Source: Cryptomeria japonica
Lineage: Eukaryota; Streptophyta; Pinopsida; Cupressales; Cupressaceae
Length of the DNA: 64,000 nucleotides
Direction: 5' to 3'
Assembly (NCBI RefSeq): GCF_030272615.1
Contig: NC_081406.1
Location: forward strand, 165,091,521 to 165,155,520
Below the pieces are notes generated by a model that saw only the letters and a program-made list of their open reading frames with translations, searched no databases and had not been told where the DNA came from. The translations under genes were made by a program, and so were the position numbers. This document shows, piece after piece, positions 14,601 to 24,617 of the stretch (its first letter is position 1; each line of letters starts with the position of its first letter).

Positions 14601-17600
14601 AAAAGTTTATACAACCAAAATTATTATCTTACATTTTTAGTAAATTTGTGAGATTCCCAAGTTCTTCTGGAATAGAGCCAAATAAATTATTCATACCTAA
14701 TGACCTGAAATAAATAGATCAAAACTTTCAAATTTAAAAAATGAAAATATAATATATAAATTTTTCAAATATTTTTTTTCAAATAATCTACTCTTTCCTA
14801 AATCTTTATTTATAAGATAAAATCCAAAAAAATATCATCTAAATAAAAACTTACAAATTTCTTAAGTTAGCTAAAGATCCCAATTGTGGTGGTATTGGTC
14901 CATTGAGATGGTTGCAACTAAAATCGCTGCAAAAGGAGACATCAATAATACAAGGGAGACGGTAAGTATATTTCAATTGCTAATTATTTTCTCTTTACAA
15001 GAGGATCTACTAAAGTGTGTCACTATTCTTTCAAAAAATCCTTTGAAATTAACATGATATGATAGTATTTTAAATTCTAAATTTAAATATAAATTAAAGT
15101 ATATTATTTTAAGATCATATTAAATAATCTTTATATTTACTTTAAATTTGAAGAGTAGTTTATTTTTAATATCTATTTTTATTATTTAAAAAAATTAAAA
15201 TTAAGAACTAATATTTTAGATTAAAAAATTTTGATATTATTTTTTAAAATTCTAATTATACTTAAATTACTTTGAATAGAGATCATTTATTTTTAAACAT
15301 TAAACATAACTTTATAAGTATAAATTTAAATCAAAGATGAAACCAAAATTATTTTAATTCTAAACATATTAATGAAAAAAATAAAAAAATCATGGTCATT
15401 AATAAAATATCTAAATGACTACATGCAAAAGATTTGTCAATATAATTTTAACTCAAAGATTAAACACAAGATTTATCCTCCACAATAAATAATTTAACAT
15501 TTGAATTGAAAGTGAAAAAAAAAAAAGCATTTAAGATATCTAATTAAAATCTAGAAATTTAAAATCTAACACAAGTATAAAATTTTTTTTTAATAAATAT
15601 TATTTTTTTTTAACTATTAAAATTTAAATAATGTTAGCATAGTCAATATGTCTTATGGATATCAATAAAGTCATACACATGATATGTTCTATGGATATCA
15701 ATAAAGACCATGGGTATCAATAAAGGTGTATAAATGAACCAATTATTGTTCAAAAATGTATAAATGAACCAAGTATATGGTGCAGGAGCACGCGGGCCAA
15801 CAAGCGATCAGCACCAATTTTCAGTTTTGGTTTGTCGTAGTCTCGGCATCTCTGCATTGACAGCTCCAAATCTGGAACAGCAGAAGACGACACTCCAGAA
15901 ATTCGAACTGCAATTAACTCTGTGAGTCAATGTGATCGAATGTTTTCCCTTTGTTGCATAGTGGAATACTGTTTCTTCTTTGTTGCTGTTGCTATTTTTG
16001 CTCTCTGATCTAAGGCATTGAGTAATTCACTCCAATACTCACAGTACGGATAGAAGCCTTTGATCCTTGTTCGCCGGCTCAAAATAAAAGTATAAACAAC
16101 TAACGGGGTTTAGTTTTGAACAACAAAATAATTAACATGTGTGCAAGATATAGAAGCGTGGAGTTGCACCTCAACTGTTTGACAGAATACCCCAACGAAT
16201 GTGGTCTCTTTGACAGCCTTGATCGAAGGATCTGTACAAAATGGATTTATCAAAAGGGCTCTAGATATTTTTGAGCAAATGAGACAGGCAGATATAAAAC
16301 CAATTTGCGCAATTTTTGCCAGGATATTCACGGCCTGTTTTGGAATAAGGCATGTGAATCGCTTTTGCAGAAAGTGTATTTGTTGGAAAGGCTCTGGAAA
16401 CTTCCATGGACAGTTGTCTTGAAACTGATCAACTTCCTACGTTGGAAAATGTCCAAAATGCTGTTAATCTGAAAAAAATCAGCATGGAAGATAGAAGCTC
16501 AAGTCAATGAATTGGTGAAAGCATCAGGAATGAGAACCGATGGAAGGCTAGCAGATTAAAAAATTGCAATAAAGAGAAGAGAGAGAATTCGAATAGATAT
16601 CCATATGAAAAGGCATCGGTTCCATTGACAGACCGAATGAAGATTTTAATTGACATATGTGTTCATAAATAGACGAAGAAGGAGAATCATTGTGGGAGGC
16701 TGCGAAGTGAGTAGAGAGGCGACCCCAAGACGGGTAATGTTTCTGGCTGCTACGATAATGAGAGGTGAGGGAGCTGCATAGTATGAGAAGCATCAGCCCA
16801 AAAGGGCAGTCTGGAAGGTATCGCCTGGAAACAAAGTGAGGGCTGTGTTAACATGCTAATAATCAAGCCCAAAAGAAAGAAAATTAGCAGATTGATATAG
16901 CTACATAGGAGAAGGTAACAGTCAGGGGTATAGGAACAGAGTGAGAGCATATCAATAGAGGAAGACGTGCCTTGAGGAAGGATGACAGAGGGCCAAAATC
17001 TGTAATTAATGTGTTGCAATAACTTGATGGTGTAGTGAAATTGAAATAAAACGAATGGTTGTGTTGCAATCTCGTCTCATTGTCATTTGATTTTTCAGCA
17101 GAGAGCCTCTGCGATTATGTGAGGTGTGTTTTGAGTTTTGTGAATTGGCAAAGGGGAGTACCCTGTTCTGCATCAGTAGATTTCTGTTTAGAAACAAATT
17201 ATTTCTGGAAACACATTGGTGATGCAGTGGGAATACACACAAAATCGCTATCAAACACAACCTTATACAACCCAAATCAAATACCACATTGAACAATGGA
17301 ACAGATTCAAAATCTGCATAATGAACTCATGAGATGTTTATATCATATTTACTAATAAATCATTACAACAACCTCTCAACTGAGAATACATCAAATACAG
17401 CCTGTAAGAGTGACAAATGTGAATTCAAAACTAAAAATAAACTCACTTACAACAGCAAGGACACATAGGAAACGAACTAAAGAAATTCTCTATTCAAATC
17501 ACACTCCTCAACATCACCAGCTCTCTACGACAAACAAAATCAACTCTCTGTAGAATTCAAAACGCACATCTCCAACTAATTCTCTGCTGTAAACACCTCC

Positions 17601-20600
17601 CTACACCTGCAACAAAAATAAATTATTCAATCCTCAAACAAAAATACTACACCTACCATGTCCTCTCCAAAATCTGGGTTTTTCTTATGTTTTCTTAAAA
17701 CCCCTCTTCCCAAAAACAATCCCCTTCACTCCCAAAAATCCTCTCCAAATTGCTACGTCCAATAAAAACCCCCCTTGTGCCTTCTCAAAATGTCATTTTG
17801 AATTCATTTCCAACTTCATGAATGTGCATTTACACCTGCCTGGCCATTTGCTAAAATTAGGTCTGTTGTCATACCACTAGCTGCACATTGATTCGTAGAA
17901 AAGAAAAACTCAGAACCATAAACTGATTTGCCAAAATTAGACTTTTTTTTACAGGCTCCACTCCTCAAGCAATAACATTCAAAATCTAATTCAAGGAGTT
18001 TTGAAATATCAATTTGAGCTCACTCCACACGGATGCCCTGCATCAGACACCCATGGTAGGAAAAATATGTTTCTTGAGTTGAACTCCGAAACATTTGCAG
18101 AACCTATGCCTGTCTTGGATCCATCTCTCTTCTCTGTCCAGTAGAATTCTCCTATTCATTTCTTTTTGCAATCTCATAATATCATTTCTTCTCATTCTTA
18201 CATTTCTATTTCCACACTTCATAAGATTCAAAGTATCAAATCTAATTTTTCACCAACATAGTCTATCAAAATCAGAATAAACAACTAAATTTATACCTTC
18301 CCCTTTAACAAAACAAATATCTTCCCTTACCTCATTTGCTGTGTTACCTTTTCCTCCTCCTTCCACCTTGTTTCCTTCATGAAAATTCTGAAAGACATAC
18401 AATTGCTGCACCCTGGCTTCCTTCACTCAAAACAATGTCAGGAACCTTCATCTTTACTATTCTCAAACAAAGACTCGCTAGAAAACCCTTCATTTACCTC
18501 CATTTTATGCCCTTCAAACTCAGCTTTATCAAAGTGATCTATTGTTGCAATAATTTCCTCTATCTCTTCATTCTCATTTACATCAAACAAACCAATAAGA
18601 TTTGATTTTACGTTACCTTCTGCTGCAACCTTCGTCCCACTTGAAATTAGCTCTTCCCATTCTCTATCAACCGCTTCAATATACTTCGGCAAATCTTCCT
18701 TCTCAACTTCGTCTTGGTTAGCTTTGGCAAAACTAACATGTTCGTGCTTCATGCCATCTATATCATCCACTAAACAAACTTTTGCACTGCTAAATGTCTT
18801 TTCCATCACACCATGCAATGGCTTCAACTTATGTTTCACTCCATCCTTCATCAATGAGTAAACATTGGTATATCTATCATGCACTGCTCTTTTGTCAAAT
18901 TGCCAAGGCCTCCCTAACAAAACATGACATGCATTCATAGGCATAATATCACATATTATCTCATTATAATATGTTCCAATTTTAAACTTTACCAAGCTTT
19001 GTTCGCTGACCAAACATTTTTGTCATCTTGTAGCCAAGCTATCCTATATGGATTTGGATGCTGCCATTCTAGATACAATTTCTACACCATCTCTTCAGAA
19101 ATGAGATTATCAGTACTCCCACTATCTATGATAAAATTACATACCTTTTCTTAATACTTGCACCTTGTCTTGAACAAGTTTTGTCTTTGATCAGGTGCAT
19201 TGTCTCTACTTACCAATACCCTTCTTGTCACAAGGACTTAACTTCTTTCAGCTTCATCTGACTGCGATGATTCAACTTCCTCTATAACATTTGCAACTCT
19301 CGCTTTGCATTCATTTCCTTTTCTTGTTTTTCCATGTTCTACACATTCATATGCTTTATGTCCTTCTCCACATTCATAACAAGTTATCTTCTTGTTTCCT
19401 CTTCCAAACCCTCCTCTTCCTTTGGGATTTTGTCCACTGGGGTAGGAATCATCTTCCCTCTGATTTTTATTGCTGCCATGCTCTTCAAATTTCTGATTCT
19501 TTTGATTCGAATCCTCACCCCAATCTCCATATAATCTTCCCTCTTTCTTTCCATCTCGGCCTCTTCCTCTCTATTTATTTTCAAATCTTTTGTCCATCTT
19601 CTCCTCAATCTTTAAGGCAATTTGGTATGCATCTTCTATTGTAAGGACTCTCACTAAAGTCATTTCCTCTTGTTTTGCTTGGCCTCAAGCCATTAATATA
19701 CCTTGCCACCTTCTCCTTAGTTGCTTCAACATGCCCAATTCTAATGAAGATTTTGTGAAATTCCTCTATATACTTTTTTACTATCTTGGCTCCTTGTTAC
19801 AATCCTTGCATCTTCTTGAGTATATCTAATTCGTAGTCTACAAGAGTGAACTGTCTCTTCATTTTCTCCACCATTTTGTCCCACTTTGTGATTCTTTTTT
19901 TTCTTTTTCTTCCTCTTTCTAATTGGACTTCTCTCCACCAAATTGAAGCATGTCCTTTTAGCTTGATTTTAGCAAACCTCACTATATGAGGATCTCCTAT
20001 TTCCTCAAACTCAAAATACTCTTACATATCATTCAGCCAATCTACCAATTCTTCTGGATTTAAATTCCCACTAAATGTAGGAACATCAATCTTGGGTTTT
20101 TTTCCTATCTTTGATAATGCAATTAGCAATGAGTAATTGGCAACTGCTGTCGCTACTTGTCTTTGCTTAGTTGTTTGGCTGGCATTCTCCAAAATCTCTT
20201 CTTCTTCATCACTCACAAGGTCTCTTGTTCTTGCAAACCCTCTTTTAATCTCTTCTTGTAAGGTTTCAACTTGTCTTCTTAAGGCTCTAAAATCATCATC
20301 ACGAACAAAATTACCACCTTTTCCACTGCCTCTAACTCCAACTCTATGCCAACCACACAGGACTCCTCTTGCATTCATTTTCCCAACATCCACAAACTCA
20401 ACCTTGGTGCAAGCTGTCTTTCCCTGACGAATCTGCCTGCACACTCAGAATCTTCTATCTTTGATACCATTGATGCAGTGGGAATACACACAAAATCGCT
20501 ATCAAACACAACCTTATACAACCCAAATCAAATACCACATTGAACAATGAAACAGATTCAAAATCTGTACAATGAACTCCTGAGATGTTAATACCATATT

Positions 20601-23600
20601 TACTAATAAATCATTACAACAACCTCTCAACTTAGAATACATCAAATACAGCCTGTAAGACTGAGAAATGTGCATTCAAAACTAAAAATAAACTGATCTA
20701 CAACAGCAAGAACACATAGGAAACAAACTAAAGAAATTCTCTATTCAAATCACATACCTCAACATCACCAGCTCCCTGTGACAAACAAAATCAACTCTGT
20801 AGAATTTAAAACACACATCTCCAACTAATTATCTGCTGTAAATACCTCCCTACACCTGAAACAAAAATAAATTATTCAATCCTCAAACAAAAATACTACA
20901 CCTATCCTGTCCTCTCCAAAATCTGGGTTTTTCTTATCTTTCCTTAAAACCCCTCTTTCCAAAAACAATCCCCATCACTCCTAAAACTCCTCCTCTCCAA
21001 ATTGCTACGTCCGAAAACAAAAACCCCCTCATGCCTTCTCAAAATATCATTTTAAATTCATTTTTCATGAATGTGCATTTACACCCGCCTGGCCATTTGC
21101 TAAAATTAGGTCTGTTGTCATAGCACTAACTGCACATTGACTCCCAGAAAAGCAAAACTTAGAACCATAAACTGATTTGCCAAAATTAGAGTTTATTTTA
21201 ACAGGCTCCACTCCTCAAGCAATAACATTCAAAATCCAATTCAATTAGTTTTGAAATTTCAATTTGAACTCACTCCACGTGGATGCCCTGTATCAATTGG
21301 TCTTCTTTCCACAATTTAAATTAATTCAAGAAGCTGCCTATCGGCCCGACACTTTCTAAGCTTTGGTCCAGAGAATATAGTCTTAACCAAATCGTTTGCT
21401 AGTGATTGCACTCTTAATACATATAGACATGCAGACTGAGCCTTCGAGATAGCAAGAATTCTCTTCTTTTGAATTCGTGTAGAAGCTCGAAGAGGGCTCT
21501 TCTGGTCTGAGTACTTAACAGAGTTAAGATAATAAAAGGTTGATGAACTGAATATTGAAAACGAAAATTTTGTTACAAGTTCATAGTAACCTCAAGATAA
21601 ATATGAATATCTTGAACTTCTTTTTGAAAACCAAGAAATCTGTAACTTTTTCTGCAATGGGAGAAAATAATGATTGATTGATCTCTTTTATAGAGAGATT
21701 TTAATGGAAACATCTGAGAGAAGCTTGGAGTTTATTGTCTTTAATCAAGTAGCAGAAATCTATCCTAGAACTCGAAAGTGAAGTCATTATAGACTCAAAC
21801 GACAAGTCCTTGTGTTAGCCGAGAAGCTTTTCCATCTTGAAGTCAAGACCATTAAAGTAAAGAGACTGTCAGTAAGTAAATTTAAAACTCTAATTTAGAA
21901 GTCCCAATTTACCAAAAGTGTTTAAGGGGAACCTAACTTGTTTTTGAGAAACTGAACTTCACATTTGAAGTTACTCAATTTTATTAGTTGATGCATTAAT
22001 ATTACCCTGGTATGCAGAGGGTTAGGGAATCAAAGAGCTAAGTTCAAATGTGTTATAGTATGTGCAGAAATTCCACATGAATTAATGCATGTAGCCTGCA
22101 GAAAAGTATATCTACGAGTGCATGTAGAGAAGGTTAACTTACTTAACCCTATGCAAGTGCATCTCAAGGGTCGATTCATGCAACGGGTGTACCACTAGGA
22201 TAGTGAGCCTAATACCGGTATGTGAAATAAAATATAAGGAGCTGTAAGTCTGCAACTCTTATTTCAAGTTCATTGGAAACTTTTGGGTATTTATAAACCA
22301 ATGAAGCCCTAGTATGATCGGAACCTTATGACTCTAAATCAAATCTTAACACTTGTCAACCTAAAATCAATTGGACTACCATAATCAATGTGCTTGGTAG
22401 TTTCAAGTTGAGTAGGGGTGGGTGGACAAATGACTACTCATTAGATGTGCTTAGTAAGCATATTCAAAACCTCTGGCCAAGGTAACACAAAGTTTTTCTT
22501 CCATCAGTCAGTCCTCCAATACTAGATGCATAACCTAGTCAGTGAGTCATACTAGTTAGCACGAGTCTATAGTGTGTGACTGGCTAGAGTTGTGTAGGTA
22601 TCTAAACACTAGGTTTAGATGGTAACTAGACTTAGTCATGTTTCTGCACCCTCATGAAGGGAAAGCCAGTTCTGAAAGGAAGATGTGTGGGCTGCCAGGT
22701 CTATGATTGGAGGTAAAGCACCCTAATGATATTCTCCCTCACACAGAATATGTTGAGAGTTGATTGGACAATTGAACAGAAACAAAAACACTGTATATTC
22801 TAAACCCTTCTTTGTCTTCTTATTTAACGTTAGCATGTTTGAATATGTTAGCAATAAAGATCTAGTTAGAATCTTTTACTTCCATGTTATCTTTTCTTTT
22901 CAGTAATCACTTTATGTTTACTTGTCAAATCGTGTTAGAATGAAGTTTATAAGCTTTTAAAAAATGTGTCTATGCTATTTCAGTTAGCTTTTCTTTTATA
23001 AAAGATGCATGAAATACATTTATTTTCTTGTTATGTAAAAGTTATTATTACATTGGTGCACTATGTGCCATCCCTAATTGGTTGTGTTTTAGATTTACTA
23101 AAATCTTTTTGGAGATAAGTTCTGATATCAAACTTTTTGTGCTCCACTAAAAGATTAATTGTGTGAACAACCATCCCCATTATTAAACGGGTTTACTTTA
23201 AGACACCTCTCCCCTAATTGAAGGATTGAATCCCTTCCCCCATCTATAAATTCAAAGAAAAAACGAAGTCCTAACAAAATGCTTATGGCTGTAACTAGAA
23301 AGCAAAAACCAAACAGAAAACTCAAATACTTGTTTGAACTAAATATGGGAATTTGAAATCTTTTGCATAAATTCACATAAAGCATGGTAATCAAAACAGT
23401 AGTAAGTGGAGTCTTATCACACATTTCCTCAAGGTATGTGAGATTGGCCAGCTCCGCTGGGACCACTCCAGTCAGGTTCTGGCTTTTCAGATATCTGCAA
23501 CCATTTATTTCATTCAACAGTTAAAAAATTCTCTGTTTAAGATAAGAAAACCAAAGACAGAGCAGAAGTTACACAAAAAACACGGGAAAATATGGATACA

Positions 23601-24054
23601 TACATTTTGGTAACGTGGAGAAATGTTCTCCCCTCTGTCGTATGCATCTCACAGACTAAATTATTTTGGGTCTCATACTCCTGGCTGACATTCCAGCTTC
23701 CCTTTCCACTGCAAGGATCCTCACTGAAATCCCACTTCCTATTTCTCATTTTATCTCGTATAGTTTTCAGCGCTTTTACTGTCAACAAACAGAATTGAAA
23801 TAATGTGAATTGAAATGTAGAGAGAGAGAAAAATTCCTTAAGAAATGAGTTTTTGTATACTACTTTTTAGACAGTTGATTTTGAATATAGGAGTGGAAAT
23901 GCATAGAAATAAAAGACATTTAATTACCTTCTTGTGGGTCTGTTACTGTTGCTGCAGCAGCTTCTCCTGGATGTCCCCTGTAATAGCAGTGTAGAAGACT
24001 TATGTGTAAAACCCATACTAAAAATATGAAACCCAAACGAGAATGGATTGCCAT
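4730..24054 (-). CDS. LRR-VIII-type receptor-like kinase, 5' half (11 exons)
   Basis: This is the ectodomain of a plasma-membrane receptor kinase; the C-terminal part lies off the window. Coding exons in transcript order: 23928-24054, 23604-23778, 23423-23494, 14855-14926, 14633-14704, 14434-14505, 5621-5692, 5425-5496, 5231-5302, 4927-4998, 4730-4801. Together they give about 950 nt (about 316 residues) without a stop or frameshift. Exon 1 starts at the ATG at 24054 and encodes a hydrophobic signal peptide ([19 protein letters not shown]). Exon 2 has '[14 protein letters not shown]', the N-cap of the LRR-VIII family. Exons 3-11 each encode one 24-residue repeat, including '[14 protein letters not shown]', '[14 protein letters not shown]' and '[16 protein letters not shown]', matching the repeat order of Arabidopsis At1g53430/At1g07650-type proteins from memory. 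In that family a malectin-like domain, a membrane helix and a kinase follow. Introns 3 and 6 are about 8.5 and 8.7 kb and packed with transposons. No defect is visible, so I treat it as a functional gene, but expression is untested. Confidence 0.85.
5693..7163. other. Intron sequence; nothing recognised
   Basis: Left part of the ~8.7-kb intron 6 of the receptor gene. No coding similarity on either strand. The 65-codon frame at 5987-6184 has no domain I recognise. Confidence 0.5.
7164..8250 (-). mobile_element. Truncated copia element (3' LTR plus end of pol)
   Basis: 7164-8064 is a diverged copy of the LTR of the young copia element at 52156-58150: it starts TGTAAGGAAGTTAAGTAG and ends CCTAACA. 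It is followed by the conserved polypurine tract (minus GTGGGAGAA) and about 185 bp matching the 3' end of that element's pol ('TTAGTTAAAG.. CATTCATCAAAGT' region). Similarity stops near 8250, so the rest of pol and the 5' LTR are gone. It sits in intron 6 of the receptor gene in the same orientation as that gene. Confidence 0.82.
8970..9120 (-). pseudogene. Chromodomain remnant of chromovirus integrase
   Basis: Minus-strand translation reads roughly '[20 protein letters not shown]', then a stop where a Lys or Trp is expected, then '[17 protein letters not shown]'. This follows the chromodomain pattern 'IL..R......EYLVKWKG...EEA.W'. The stop codon shows it is inactive. Confidence 0.68.
10707..11616 (-). 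pseudogene. Gypsy reverse transcriptase remnant
   Basis: Two open pieces cover the RT. The upstream piece (11248-11616) ends with '[14 protein letters not shown]' and 'KKGGEWRMC', the finger region that binds template. The downstream piece (10707-11087) begins '[18 protein letters not shown]' and contains 'YLDDILIFS', the catalytic YxDD box, then 'KCTF...[11 protein letters not shown]'. About 160 bp between them are frame-broken. The YLDD aspartates survive although the frame does not. Confidence 0.88.
12060..12690 (-). pseudogene. Gag C-terminal remnant with zinc knuckle
   Basis: The minus strand encodes '[14 protein letters not shown]', a CX2CX4HX4C nucleocapsid zinc knuckle that binds RNA. 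It is preceded by a Gly/Arg-rich stretch typical of gag just upstream of the knuckle. Frameshifts separate the pieces. The N-terminal capsid part is missing. Confidence 0.75.
12890..13740 (+). mobile_element. Solo LTR of the copia family
   Basis: This is the reverse complement of the LTR found at 7164-8064 and 57266-58150, so the element pointed along the plus strand. It starts TATTGGAAAAATG (first dinucleotide mutated from TG) and ends ATTCCTTACA. It is flanked by a perfect 5-bp duplication ATTTC (12885-12889 and 13741-13745). No internal region is present, so it most likely arose by recombination between the two LTRs of a full element. Confidence 0.87.
13746..14433. other. Intron sequence; nothing recognised
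   Basis: AT-rich tail of intron 6. A short string 'TTTTAAGGGCTTCTATTATA' near 14,045 also occurs near 12,700; otherwise no feature. Confidence 0.45.
14434..14926 (-). CDS. Receptor kinase exons 4-6 (three LRRs)
   Basis: Three 72-nt exons, 14855-14926, 14633-14704 and 14434-14505, each flanked by AG and GT on the minus strand and each starting with the third base of a codon. They encode '[18 protein letters not shown]', '[18 protein letters not shown]' and '[18 protein letters not shown]'. For exon 6 an alternative donor 3 bases earlier (GTTGTA) is possible; I chose GTAAG because it keeps the 72-nt length. Confidence 0.87.
14927..15780. other. Intron sequence; nothing recognised
   Basis: Start of intron 3 of the receptor gene in plus coordinates. 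Extremely AT-rich with runs of A and T. No coding or repeat structure seen. Confidence 0.5.
15781..16090 (+). other. GC-richer island, possible captured exon
   Basis: Composition changes abruptly from the AT-rich intron near 15,780. The stretch 15781-15925 has mixed composition and ends at CTCTGTGAGTC, which resembles a splice donor, followed by T-rich sequence. With the PPR fragment just downstream on the same strand, it may be an upstream exon or leader of a duplicated gene fragment. I recognise no protein. Confidence 0.3.
16120..16430 (+). pseudogene. PPR protein gene fragment (frameshifted)
   Basis: Plus-strand translation pieced over three frames matches plant pentatricopeptide-repeat proteins, which bind organellar RNA: '[10 protein letters not shown]', then after a shift 'QLFDRIPQR', then after another shift '[20 protein letters not shown]' and '[15 protein letters not shown]'. 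The last piece is open from 16201 to 16422. The pattern 'MYAKCGS..A..LFD.MP.RNVVSWTALI.GY.QNG..EEAL.LF..M...GIKP' is the hallmark of PLS-class PPRs. At least two frameshifts within 150 bp and no further repeats mean it is a dead fragment. It lies antisense within intron 3 of the receptor gene. Confidence 0.78.
17220..18045 (-). repeat. Left (3') LTR of the gag-protease gypsy element
   Basis: 826-bp repeat matching 20471-21295. On the minus strand its first three bases, TGA, serve as the stop codon of the upstream frame that ends 'FPTMGV'. Confidence 0.87.
18438..19150 (-). pseudogene. Retropepsin-like protease region
   Basis: Minus-strand translation gives '[17 protein letters not shown]', carrying the retropepsin active-site triad Asp-Ser-Gly, near 19,090-19,140. 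After a broken stretch the frame reopens at 19013 and reads '[26 protein letters not shown]', the conserved flap and 'LLGRPW' end of plant gypsy proteases. The product would cleave the gag polyprotein. A stop and a frameshift between the two parts disable it. The frame runs on as an acidic linker to 18438 where RT would normally begin, but RT is absent. Confidence 0.8.
19300..20444 (-). pseudogene. Gag of the gag-protease gypsy element
   Basis: The N-terminal part (20022-20444, 140 codons) has a coiled region '[17 protein letters not shown]', an acidic '[12 protein letters not shown]', and ends '[20 protein letters not shown]', the conserved start of the plant gypsy capsid. The remainder (19,384-19,980) is frame-broken but includes '[12 protein letters not shown]', another capsid motif. 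A zinc knuckle near 19,340-19,385 reads [13 protein letters not shown], one residue short of the usual CX2CX4HX4C spacing. Confidence 0.82.
20458..20469 (-). other. Primer-binding site of the gypsy element
   Basis: The minus strand reads TGGTATCAAAGAT one base from the LTR end, close to the initiator-Met tRNA complement TGGTATCAGAGC. Confidence 0.7.
20471..21295 (-). repeat. Right (5') LTR of the gag-protease gypsy element
   Basis: 825-bp repeat matching 17220-18045, bounded by the ATTGG duplication on its outer side. Confidence 0.87.
21301..23422. other. Intron 3 remainder; nothing recognised
   Basis: No domain, LTR pair or RNA gene identified. The base composition (21,300-22,750) is less AT-rich than the rest of the intron, so it may be an unrecognised old insertion. 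The ORF at 23155-23517 is only exon 3 of the receptor gene read through into the intron. Confidence 0.45.
23423..24054 (-). CDS. Receptor kinase exons 1-3 (signal peptide, N-cap, first LRR)
   Basis: Exon 1 (23928-24054, 127 nt) ends CAAGAAG|GTAATT. Exon 2 (23604-23778, 175 nt) lies between TTGACAG and GTATGT and restores a Val codon across the junction. Exon 3 (23423-23494, 72 nt) lies between TTGCAG and GTGTGA and joins to give '[16 protein letters not shown]'. The phases agree at both junctions, which is strong evidence for this splicing. Exon 2 contains two cysteines (DPC and LVCEM) of the cap that precedes LRRs in this family. Confidence 0.87.
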
Positions 24055-24153
24055 TGCAAAGAAAGGAGAATAATGGAAGTAACTAAGTTGAGCTCATTGT
24101 CTTCAACATTCCATTTAAGGAATAGGAATGAATTGGTTCAAATTTGGAATTGG

Positions 24154-24160
24154 TATATAA
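24154..24160 (-). promoter_or_regulatory. Possible TATA box of the receptor gene
   Basis: The minus strand reads TTATATA about 100 bp upstream of the exon-1 ATG, a plausible core-promoter spacing. In AT-rich DNA such a string is common, so this is only suggestive. Confidence 0.3.
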
Positions 24161-24617
24161 GATTTATTGACTGTATTGGGATATGAATTAGTCAAAGATT
24201 TTTAGGCAAGTTGGCACGTTGAAAAGGTTGCGTTATAGGACCAATTGAGAATCAGAGCACAATGATATTTTATATCAAAGTTTGACTGCGTATGATTACT
24301 TAATTCGAATTTCTTATATGCTTTCCAAGTACAATAATGAATGGCACTGCTCTTGCCACATATTGGCTTTTGTTATTTAGACTTATCACTGACAACCAAT
24401 CAGTGAAAGTTTAGACCAAATTATGAGGACAGCTGATATGCAATCAAAAGTGAGCGGGACTGTATTTTTTTCTGCATTCTTTCAATTAGAAAAGTAAGAA
24501 AAGTAAGCAGGACTGTACGTCTCTCACCATGAAAGAAACTTTTATTTGTGGGGTTATCTGAATCAGCAAAATAATGGAAAGTACTGCTCTTGCACATAAT
24601 GGCCATTCTGTTCCACT

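Larger units (their letters stand above)
17220..21295 (-). mobile_element. Non-autonomous Ty3/gypsy element with gag and protease only
   Basis: LTRs of 826 bp (17220-18045) and 825 bp (20471-21295) start and end TGATGCA...TGCATCA (the right copy ends TGTATCA). They are flanked by a perfect duplication ATTGG (17215-17219 and 21296-21300). On the minus strand the PBS TGGTATCAAAGAT follows the 5' (right) LTR. The 2.4-kb interior encodes gag, a zinc knuckle and a retropepsin, and then stops; there is no reverse transcriptase, RNase H or integrase. LTRs differ by a few dozen bases (about 95% identical by eye), so it is older than the copia element at 52 kb. The layout resembles 'TR-GAG' elements, which must borrow pol from relatives. 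It sits in intron 3 of the receptor gene, same orientation. Confidence 0.87.

Noticed and set aside
16548-17296. Cluster of overlapping 61-96-codon ORFs on both strands
   Set aside because: No recognisable protein and several mutually overlapping frames; one crosses into the LTR at 17220.
19291-19644. 117-codon plus ORF rich in Phe/His/Leu
   Set aside because: Antisense to the gag zinc-knuckle region of the gypsy element at 17220-21295.
23155-23517. 120-codon minus ORF as a stand-alone gene
   Set aside because: Only 72 bp of it (exon 3 of the receptor gene) is coding; the rest is read-through into the intron.
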